Assembly (NCBI GenBank): GCA_026984835.1
Contig: JALSRI010000197.1
Coordinates: 1-38,441 of the forward strand
Source: Thiohalobacter sp.
GTDB lineage: Bacteria; Pseudomonadota; Gammaproteobacteria; DSM-19610
Direction: 5' to 3'
Length of the DNA: 38,441 nucleotides
Part shown: positions 31,397-38,441 of the stretch, one piece after another
Position numbering within the stretch: the first letter of the stretch is position 1
Layout of the letters: every line of letters starts with the position of its first letter
Notes under the pieces: generated by a model
The model's database searches: none
What the model was told of the DNA's origin: nothing
What the model saw: only the letters and a program-made list of their open reading frames with translations
Translations under genes and position numbers: made by a program

Positions 31397-32227
31397 GTGA
31401 ACGACGTCAACACGGCCTTCACCGGAAGCATCCCCGAGGACTACGACCGCTACCTGGGTCCGATGTTCTTCGAATGCTGCGCCGGCGACCTGGCCGAACG
31501 CGCGGCGGCGCACCCGGCACGCCGGGTGCTGGAGACCGCCGCCGGCACCGGCATACTCACCCGGGCGCTGCGTGACCGCCTGCCCGACGGGACGCACATC
31601 CTGGCCACCGACCTGAACGCCGACATGCTGGCGCACGCCCGCGGCAAGTTCGGGGCCGACGACGACATGCGCTTCGAGGTGGCCGACGCCCAGGCCCTGC
31701 CCTTCGACGACCAAGCCTTCGACCTGGCCCTGTGCCAGTTCGGCATCATGTTCTGCACCGACAAGGTGCAGGCCCTGGCCGAGGCGCACCGGGTGCTGGC
31801 GCCGGGCGGCCGGCTGCTGTTCAGCGTCTGGAACGATCTGGAGGACAACACCCTGCCGCGCACCGTGAACGCCCTCCTGGACGAAATCTTCGCCGGCGAC
31901 GCCCCCGCCTTCCTGCGGGTACCGTTCAGCTACCACGAACCGGAGCGCCTGCGCGCCGATCTGCGGGAAGCCGGTTTCGAAACGGTGGAGCTGACGACCC
32001 TGGAAGGCGAGTGCCGCATCACCGCTCCCCGCCAGGCCGCGCTGGGCATGGTGACCGGCTCGCCGCTGCGTGTCGAGATCGAACAGCGGGGCGACATCGA
32101 TATCGACAGGGTGGTGGAACACGTGGCCGGCGGCATCGCCGCAGCCTTCGGCGACGGCTACGGCCGGGCGCCGATGCGCTGGACCGTGATCGAGGCGTGG
32201 AGGGACACCGTGGAGCGACGATCGTGA
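31397..32227 (+). CDS. Class I SAM-dependent methyltransferase
   Basis: This 276-residue protein has a Rossmann methyltransferase fold. Motif I is VLETAAGTGILTRAL (about 44-58), an acidic residue of motif II lies in ILATDLNADML, motif post-II is VADAQALPFDDQAFDLALCQFGIMF, and motif III is RVLAPGGRLLFSVW. It resembles Methyltransf_11/UbiE-like enzymes. The C-terminal 100 residues are variable and probably set the substrate, which is unknown. It starts with GTG four bases after dapD and overlaps the YffB-like gene (GTGA), so it is part of the dap operon, although no methylation step exists in that pathway. Confidence 0.88.
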   Translation: MNDVNTAFTGSIPEDYDRYLGPMFFECCAGDLAERAAAHPARRVLETAAGTGILTRALRDRLPDGTHILATDLNADMLAHARGKFGADDDMRFEVADAQALPFDDQAFDLALCQFGIMFCTDKVQALAEAHRVLAPGGRLLFSVWNDLEDNTLPRTVNALLDEIFAGDAPAFLRVPFSYHEPERLRADLREAGFETVELTTLEGECRITAPRQAALGMVTGSPLRVEIEQRGDIDIDRVVEHVAGGIAAAFGDGYGRAPMRWTVIEAWRDTVERRS

Positions 32228-32580
32228 TCACCCTGTACGGCATCCGCAATTGCGACACCATGAAGAAGGCACGCAAGTGGCTGGACGGGCACGGCATCGA
32301 CTACCGTTTCCACGACTACCGCAAGGACGGCCTGGAACGGGAGCAGCTCGAAGCCTGGGCCGACGAACTCGGCTGGGAAGCCCTGCTGAACCGGCGCGGC
32401 ACGACCTGGCGCAAACTGCCGGAGGCGGTGCGCAACCACATCGACCGCGACGCGGCCATCGACATCCTGCTCGAGCACCCCGCCCTCATCAAGCGTCCGC
32501 TCCTCGACCTGGGCGACAGCCGCATCCTCGGCTTCCAACCCGACACCTACGCCGCCCTCTTCCCCGCATCGGCTGGCTGA
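32224..32580 (+). CDS. ArsC-family protein (YffB/Spx-like)
   Basis: This 118-residue thioredoxin-fold protein of the ArsC/Spx family begins ITLYGIRNCDTMKKARKWLDGHGIDYRFHDYRKDG, with Cys10 in the NCDTMKKA loop, as in E. coli YffB. It lacks the second and third cysteines of true thioredoxin-linked arsenate reductases; residue RPLLDLGDSRILGF corresponds to the usual KRPLL region. YffB-like genes are commonly found just before dapE, as here. YffB has been proposed to be a glutathione-dependent thiol reductase. The GTG start is in a GTGA overlap with the methyltransferase stop. Confidence 0.9.
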   Translation: MITLYGIRNCDTMKKARKWLDGHGIDYRFHDYRKDGLEREQLEAWADELGWEALLNRRGTTWRKLPEAVRNHIDRDAAIDILLEHPALIKRPLLDLGDSRILGFQPDTYAALFPASAG

Positions 32581-32658
32581 CCGCGGCAGCGCCGGCGGTA
32601 TTCGACGGGCCTGGCGCGGCATCGACAACGGCCGGCCTTTCCCGACCGGAATCCGTTC

Positions 32659-32718
32659 CCTTCGCGTCCTTCGCGGTTGACGAAAGCCCCCTTCGTGCGC
32701 CTTCGTGGTTGACAAAAG
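32659..32718. repeat. Two direct copies of the CCTTCGTGGTTGA repeat
   Basis: Copy 1 (32659-32686) and copy 2 (32690-32718) both read CCTTCG-x-G...CCTTCG-x-GGTTGAC-x-AAAG. The same core occurs in the inverted repeat upstream of map. The 260-base gap between the YffB-like gene and dapE is otherwise without a recognisable gene. A TTGACA within copy 2 has no -10 at the right distance. Confidence 0.75.
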
Positions 32719-32801
32719 GTATCCCTTCGCTCGTCGTGGTGATCAACAGCGGATCCGAAAAAGGCAGCCGCCGCCCCCGCCGCATCCGCCCGGCAGAATA
32801 G

Positions 32802-33971
<1,170 letters not shown>

Positions 33972-33976
33972 TCCGG

Positions 33977-34855
33977 ATGCCGGGACCGAGGCCGCACAAG
34001 CTGTTCGCCCTGCTACTGCTGCTGACCCAGTGGCTGGCGGCCTGCTCCATGGGCCAGATCGTGGCCCGGTCCTCGGTATCCATCCTGGACGGCGGCGTAG
34101 ACGCCATGAACCGCGAGACCGACCTGGCGCTGGCCGCCACCGCCATGCCCGCCAACCTGAAACTGATGGAAGGCCTGATCGTCGAGGACCCGGCCAACGA
34201 CGAGCTGCCGGTGTACGCCGCCCAGGGCTTCTACGGCTATACCTTCGGCTTCGTCGAACTGGCGGACCCGGCCCGCGCCGCCGCCCTGTACCGGCGCGGC
34301 TTCGATTACGCCCGGCGGGTGCTGGAACGCCAGGGCCTGGCACTCGATCTCCTCAACAGCCCGCCGGACCGCCTGCGGCAGGCCGTCGCCCGGCTCGGCC
34401 GCAAGTCGGTGCCGGCCCTGTTCTGGGCCGCCTCCTGCTGGGCCAAGGAAATCGATCTCAACCGCGACGACCCGGCCCGCATCGCCCAGCTCGCCAGCAC
34501 CGAGATCCTCATGCACCGCGTGCTGGAGCTGCAGCCGGACTACTACTACGGCAGTCCCTACCTCTACTACGGGGTCTACTATGGCGGCCGGGCGCCCATG
34601 TTCGGCGGAGACTATGACAGATCGGCGCAAAACTTCGACCGCGCCCGCGCTGTCACACAGGGGAGGCTGCTGATCGTCGACGTGCTGCAGGCGGAATACC
34701 TGGAACGCCAGCGACTGGACCGGCAGCGCTTCCATGAGCTGTTGACGCGCGTGCTCACCACGCCGCAGGGCGTGTTCCCCGAAATGGCGCTGGTCAACCA
34801 GATCGCCCGCGAGCGGGCGCGCTGGCTGCTCGGCAAGGAAGAGGATTGGTTCTGA
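33977..34855 (+). CDS. TRAP transporter TatT-type lipoprotein
   Basis: This 292-residue protein has a lipoprotein signal (KLFALLLLLTQWLAAC) with the lipobox LAAC at 20-23, so it is probably anchored in a membrane facing the periplasm. The mature part is helical with TPR-like segments; it contains YAAQGFYGYTFGFVELADPARAAALYRRG, FWAASCWAKEIDLNRDD and YYYGSPYLYYGVYYGGRAPMFGGDYDRS, matching the TatT family (PF16811). In Treponema pallidum TatT forms a trimer that binds the TRAP substrate-binding protein. Here too a DctP gene follows directly (TGATG overlap). The substrate is unknown. Confidence 0.85.
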   Translation: MPGPRPHKLFALLLLLTQWLAACSMGQIVARSSVSILDGGVDAMNRETDLALAATAMPANLKLMEGLIVEDPANDELPVYAAQGFYGYTFGFVELADPARAAALYRRGFDYARRVLERQGLALDLLNSPPDRLRQAVARLGRKSVPALFWAASCWAKEIDLNRDDPARIAQLASTEILMHRVLELQPDYYYGSPYLYYGVYYGGRAPMFGGDYDRSAQNFDRARAVTQGRLLIVDVLQAEYLERQRLDRQRFHELLTRVLTTPQGVFPEMALVNQIARERARWLLGKEEDWF

Positions 34856-35883
34856 TGCGTTCGCTTGTCCGCTGCCTGGGCGTCGTCCTGCTCTTGTTCT
34901 GTGCCGCGGCCGCGGCCGAACGCCCCCGTGTGCTCAAGTTCGCCACCCTGGCGCCGGCCGGCTCCACCTGGATGAAGCTGCTGACGGACTGGGGCGACGA
35001 GGTCAGGACACGCAGCGGTGGCCGCCTGGTGTTCAAGTTCTACCCGGGCGGCGTGCAGGGCGACGAGCCCGACGTGCTGAAAAAGATGCGCTTCAACCAG
35101 CTGCAGGGCGGCGCCTTCACCGGCTATGGCATCGGCCAGATCTATTCGCCGGCGCGGGTCATGGAACTGCCCTTCCTGTTCCGCGACTTCGACGAGATCG
35201 ACCACGTGCGCGCGCAGTTCATGCCCGGGTTCCGGCAGGGTTTCCGCGAGCACGGCTACGAACTGCTGGGCTGGATGGAGATCGGCTTCGTGCACATGTT
35301 CTCGCGCGAACCCATCCGCTCCATCGAGGACATGAAATCGCGGCGCGTGTGGCTTTGGCAGGGCGATCCCATGGGCCAGGCCTTCTTCAAGGCCAGCGGC
35401 ATCTCGCCGGTGCCGCTGTCCATCATCGACGTCTACACCAGCCTGTCCACCGGGCTGATCGACACCGTCTACTGCACGCCGCTGGCCGCCATCGCGCTGC
35501 AGTGGTTCACCCAGACGAAGTACGTCAGCGAAACGGCCCTGACCAACGGCATGGGCGGCCTGGTCGTGACGCGGCGCTTCTTCGACCGCCTGCCCGCCGA
35601 CCTGCAGACCCTGCTGCGCGAGACCGGCGAAGCGGCCGGCGAACGCCTGATCGCGGCGACCCGGGCGGACAACGAAAAGAGCGCCGCCGAACTGAAGCGC
35701 CGCGGCCTGGTGTTCGTGCCACCCGGCGAAGGCATGAGCGACGCCGAACTGCTGGCGCTGCGCGACAGGGCGGCCGCAGACCTGACCGCCAGCGGCTACA
35801 TCCCGGCGGACCTCATCGATCGCACGCGCCAGCTGCTGGAGCAGTTCCGCACCGCGCGGGCAGCCGCCGCCGGCAAGCCCTGA
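34855..35883 (+). CDS. dctP: TRAP transporter substrate-binding protein DctP
   Basis: This 342-residue periplasmic protein has a signal peptide (residues 1-21, cut before ERPRVLKFA) and the DctP/TakP fold. Typical segments are FATLAPAGSTWMK, VFKFYPGGVQGDEPDVLKKM and ELPFLFRDFDEIDHV. The family's carboxylate-binding Arg normally stands in an R-x-P motif. Here the equivalent region reads KSRRVWLWQGDPMG (161-174), with Arg164 kept but the Pro replaced by Trp, and nearby residues are aromatic and acidic. I start at the ATG overlapping the TatT stop; a TTG three codons earlier is possible. It is followed by DctQ and DctM genes. Confidence 0.93.
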   Translation: MRSLVRCLGVVLLLFCAAAAAERPRVLKFATLAPAGSTWMKLLTDWGDEVRTRSGGRLVFKFYPGGVQGDEPDVLKKMRFNQLQGGAFTGYGIGQIYSPARVMELPFLFRDFDEIDHVRAQFMPGFRQGFREHGYELLGWMEIGFVHMFSREPIRSIEDMKSRRVWLWQGDPMGQAFFKASGISPVPLSIIDVYTSLSTGLIDTVYCTPLAAIALQWFTQTKYVSETALTNGMGGLVVTRRFFDRLPADLQTLLRETGEAAGERLIAATRADNEKSAAELKRRGLVFVPPGEGMSDAELLALRDRAAADLTASGYIPADLIDRTRQLLEQFRTARAAAAGKP

Positions 35884-35888
35884 GCGGC

Positions 35889-36377
35889 ATGCAGCGGCTG
35901 CAACAGCTCCGGCGACTGCTGGTCACCCTGGAGAGCTGGCTGGCCGGCGGCAGCCTGCTGCTGCTGTTGCTGCTGACGCTGGCGCAGATCGCAGCGCGCA
36001 ACTTCTTCGACACCGGCCTGCCGGCCGCCGATACCCTGACCCGCCAGCTGGTGCTCTATGTCACCTTCTTCGGTGCCGTGCTGGCCGTCGAACGGCGCCG
36101 TCACATCCGCATCGACGTCTGTTGCACCCTGCTGTCACGGCGTGCCCTGGCGCGCCTGTTCCGCCCCATGCACGCGGCCGCGGCACTGGTCTGCCTGCTG
36201 CTGGCCGACGCCGCCATCCGCTTCTGGCGCGACGAATGGACCTGGGCCGCCGACTATGAACGCTGGCACACGCTGATCGGGCTGGTGGTGCCGGTCGGCT
36301 TCGTCCTGCTCAGCCTGCACTTCGGCCTGGCCGCCCTGCTGGGTCCGAATCCCGATGCCGGGGACGACTGCTGTTGA
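35889..36377 (+). CDS. dctQ: TRAP transporter small membrane subunit DctQ
   Basis: This 162-residue membrane protein has four predicted segments. The first is ESWLAGGSLLLLLLLTLAQIAARNFFDTGLPAADTLTRQLVLYVTFFGAVLAVERRRHIRID, split as two helices, and it contains the DctQ hallmark R-x-F-x-D...R-HIRID. DctQ binds DctM and is needed for sodium-driven uptake in TRAP systems. The ATG lies five bases after the dctP stop. Its own stop overlaps the dctM start. Confidence 0.92.
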   Translation: MQRLQQLRRLLVTLESWLAGGSLLLLLLLTLAQIAARNFFDTGLPAADTLTRQLVLYVTFFGAVLAVERRRHIRIDVCCTLLSRRALARLFRPMHAAAALVCLLLADAAIRFWRDEWTWAADYERWHTLIGLVVPVGFVLLSLHFGLAALLGPNPDAGDDCC

Positions 36378-37633
36378 TGGCGCTGGCCGTCATCGCGCTG
36401 GTACTGCTGGCGCTGTTCGGGTTGCCGCTGTTCGCCGCCCTCGGCGCCGGCAGCCTGCTGTACGCCTGGCACGACGGGCTGGATCCGGCCGTGCTGATCG
36501 TGGAACTGAACCGGCTGGCGGCTTCGCCCAACCTGACCGCCATTCCGCTGTTCACCTTCGCCGGCGTGGTGCTGGCCTCGGGCGGCGCGCCGCAGCGCCT
36601 GATCCGGCTGTTCAACGCCCTCATCGGCTGGCTGCCCGGTGGCCTGGCGGGCGTGGCGCTGGCCGCCTGCGCCTTCTTCACTTCCTTTTCCGGCGCCTCC
36701 GGCGTCACCATCCTGGCCCTGGGTGGGCTGCTGTTCCCCATGCTGACCAGCGTGCACTACCCGGAGCGCTTCTCGCTCGGCCTGCTGACCACCTCGGGTT
36801 CCCTGGGCCTGCTGTTCCCGCCCAGCCTGGCCATCCTGCTGTATGGCATCGTCGCCGGCGTCAACATCGACGAGCTGTTCCTGGCCGGCATCGTGCCGGG
36901 CCTGGTGCTGATGCTGATGCTGGGGCTGTATGCCTTCTTCACCGGCCTGCGTTTCGATGTGCCGCGGCATGCCTTCAGTGCCGTCGCGCTGCGCCGCGCC
37001 CTGCGCGAGGGCATCGGCGACCTGCTGCTGCCGCTGCTGCTGGTGGTGGGCATCTTCGGCGGCTACGTCACCATCGCCGAGGCGGCCGCCTGCACCGCCC
37101 TGTACGTCCTCGTGCTGGAGCGCTTCGTGCACCGCAACATCCGCCTGCGGCGCCAGCTCGGCGGCCTGCTGACCGACACCGCCGTGCTGGTGGGCAGCAT
37201 CCTGATCATCCTCGGCGTCGCCATGGGGCTGACCAACCTGCTCATCGACGCCCAGCTTCCCATGCACCTGCTGGACTGGATGGAAGGCCACGTCGATTCC
37301 CGGCTGGGCTTCCTCATCCTGCTCAACCTGTTCCTGCTGGCGGTCGGCGCCATGATGGACATCTTCTCCGCCACCGTGGTGGTGGTGCCGCTGATCCTGC
37401 CGCTGGCCGCGCGCTTCGGCGTCGACCCGGTGCACTTGGGCATCGTCTTCCTGGCCAACCTGGAAATCGGCTACAGCACGCCGCCGGTCGGCATCAACCT
37501 GTTCATCGCCAGCCAGCGTTTCGGCCGCCCCATCCTGTCGTTGTTCGCCGCCGCCCTGCCCTTTCTGCTCATGATGCTGGCGTGGCTGGGGCTGGTGACC
37601 TATCTGCCGGCGCTGTCGCTGTGGTGGAGGTGA
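36377..37633 (+). CDS. dctM: TRAP transporter large membrane subunit DctM
   Basis: This 418-residue polytopic protein of the ion-transporter superfamily is the transport core of the TRAP system. Family segments include NLTAIPLFTFAGVVLASGG, FTSFSGASGVTILALGGLLFPML, GSLGLLFPPSLAILLYG, and near the end GAMMDIFSATVVVVPLILPLA and LEIGYSTPPVGINLF, which correspond to the sodium and substrate sites. The start is the ATG in a TGATG overlap with dctQ; a TTG one codon upstream is an alternative. A REP array begins on the base after its stop codon. Confidence 0.95.
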   Translation: MALAVIALVLLALFGLPLFAALGAGSLLYAWHDGLDPAVLIVELNRLAASPNLTAIPLFTFAGVVLASGGAPQRLIRLFNALIGWLPGGLAGVALAACAFFTSFSGASGVTILALGGLLFPMLTSVHYPERFSLGLLTTSGSLGLLFPPSLAILLYGIVAGVNIDELFLAGIVPGLVLMLMLGLYAFFTGLRFDVPRHAFSAVALRRALREGIGDLLLPLLLVVGIFGGYVTIAEAAACTALYVLVLERFVHRNIRLRRQLGGLLTDTAVLVGSILIILGVAMGLTNLLIDAQLPMHLLDWMEGHVDSRLGFLILLNLFLLAVGAMMDIFSATVVVVPLILPLAARFGVDPVHLGIVFLANLEIGYSTPPVGINLFIASQRFGRPILSLFAAALPFLLMMLAWLGLVTYLPALSLWWR

Positions 37634-38305
37634 ATCGCGGGCAAGCCCGCTCCTACAAAAGACCACCCGTGTTCGCCGCACCGCCCTGTAGGAGCGGCCT
37701 CCGGCCGCGATGGGTCCGGCGGCCCCCGACCGTTCGCCCCGGCTGCGCCGGGATCGCGGGCAAGCCCGCTCCTACAAGAGACCACCCCCGTTCGCAGCAC
37801 CGCTGTGTAGGAGCGGCCTCCGGCCGCGATGGGTCCGGCGGCCCCCGACCGTTCGCCCCGGCTGCGCCGGGATCGCGGGCAAGCCCGCTCCTACAGGAGA
37901 CCACCCCTGTTCGCAGCACCGCTGTGTAGGAGCGGCCTCCGGCCGCGATGGGTCCGGCGGCCGCCGACCGTTCATCCCGGCTGCGCCGGGATCGCGGGCA
38001 AGCCCGCTCCTACAAGAGACCACCCGCGTTCGCAGCACCGCCCTGTAGGAGCGGCCTTCGGCCGCGATGGGCCCGGCGGCCCCCGACCGTTCGCCCCGGC
38101 TGCGCCGGGATCGCGGGCAAGCCCGCTCCTACAGGAGACCATCCCTGTTCGCAGCACCGCCCTGTAGGAGCGGCCTTGGCCGCGATGGGTCCGGCGGCCC
38201 CCGACCGTTCGCCCCGGCTGCGCCGGGATCGCGGGCAAGCCCGCTCCTACAAGAGACCACCCGCGTTCGCAGCACCGCCCTGTAGGAGCGGCCTCCGGCC
38301 GCGAT
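37634..38305. repeat. Tandem REP/BIME array between dctM and nrdB
   Basis: Six copies of the type A palindrome in reverse orientation (starting 37634, 37753, 37872, 37991, 38110, 38228) alternate with six type B copies in forward orientation (37689, 37808, 37927, 38046, 38165, 38283). The period is 119 bases (118 once). Type B loops vary (CTCCG, CTTCG, CTTG) while both stem arms stay intact. The spacers hold a further small palindrome, CCCGGC-TGC-GCCGGG. Read in reverse, the long spacer is similar to that of the array upstream of tilS. The 37,634-38,365 gap contains no gene; 60 bases of GC-rich sequence without features separate the array from nrdB. Confidence 0.95.
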
Positions 38306-38365
38306 GGGCCCGGCGGCCCCCGACCCGTCGCCCCGCTCGCCCGCCGCAAGCCCGGCAGCCTGGCC

Positions 38366-38441
38366 TCAATCCCAGCTCAGCGCGCTGCCGGTCTGGTACT
38401 CGGTCACGCGAGTCTCGAAGAAGTTCTTCTCCTTGCGCAGA
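38366..38441 (-). CDS. nrdB: Ribonucleotide reductase beta subunit, C-terminal end (partial)
   Basis: Only the last 24 codons and the stop lie in the window. The peptide KNFFETRVTEYQTG followed by SALSWD is the conserved C-terminal tail of class Ia NrdB, which docks into NrdA for radical transfer; the Tyr in TEYQTG corresponds to E. coli Tyr356. The gene runs out of the window and is convergent with dctM. Confidence 0.85.
   Translation of the reverse strand, partial: LRKEKNFFETRVTEYQTGSALSWD

Noticed and set aside
32709-32714. TTGACA as a -35 box for dapE
   Set aside because: It is part of the repeat core and no -10-like hexamer lies 16-18 bases downstream.
37634-38305. CRISPR array
   Set aside because: The repeated units are palindromic pairs and the spacers are near-identical between units, the opposite of CRISPR spacers; no cas genes are nearby.
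37653-38349. Short frames in the dctM-nrdB gap giving CRSGLARDPGAAG peptides
   Set aside because: These are translations of REP elements, a known source of false hypothetical proteins.

Overview
The window is a high-GC, gene-dense stretch of a gammaproteobacterial chromosome. The taxonomic call rests on gene order (rpsB-tsf-pyrH-frr-uppS-cdsA-dxr-rseP-bamA-skp-lpxD-fabZ-lpxA-lpxB-rnhB ... dnaE-accA-tilS, divergent from map-glnD) and on protein features such as an 1160-residue DnaE with a QxDLF clamp motif. The GC level, the TRAP transporter and the TAGGAGCGG-type REP elements would suit a Chromatiales-like or pseudomonad-like lineage. I cannot name a genus from sequence alone.

Region 1 (about 1-22,990, minus strand) is a long run of housekeeping genes starting at a strong promoter upstream of rpsB. 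It covers translation (rpsB, tsf, frr, tilS), nucleotide and isoprenoid precursors (pyrH, dxr, uppS), phospholipid and lipid A synthesis (cdsA, lpxD, fabZ, lpxA, lpxB, accA), outer-membrane assembly (rseP, bamA, skp) and DNA maintenance (rnhB, dnaE). Most junctions are 4-8 base overlaps or short gaps. Two extra genes, an alpha/beta hydrolase and a HIT protein, sit between rnhB and dnaE. A clear rho-independent terminator follows tsf, so pyrH onward needs its own promoter.

Region 2 (23,241-26,695, plus strand) is map-glnD, with an ATGA overlap. Region 3 (26,716-29,177, minus strand) holds two pairs: a retropepsin-like protease with a DUF4124 protein, and a VOC protein with an EamA transporter.

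Region 4 (29,304-37,633, plus strand) is the succinylase lysine/diaminopimelate branch: dapC, dapD, a methyltransferase, an ArsC/YffB-like gene and dapE. It runs without a real gap into a TRAP transporter cassette (TatT-type lipoprotein, DctP, DctQ, DctM). The last 76 bases are the 3' end of a convergent nrdB.

The most unusual content is repetitive. Two tandem arrays of paired REP palindromes (about 0.83 kb between accA and tilS, 0.67 kb after dctM), plus a remnant after tilS, use the same two hairpin types. In all three places the same hairpin type comes first, 0-21 bases after the stop codon of the upstream gene, so the arrays are polar with respect to transcription. A second, unrelated repeat family (CCTTCGTGGTTGA type) occurs upstream of map and upstream of dapE. 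I saw no tRNA, rRNA, CRISPR, insertion sequence or prophage gene.
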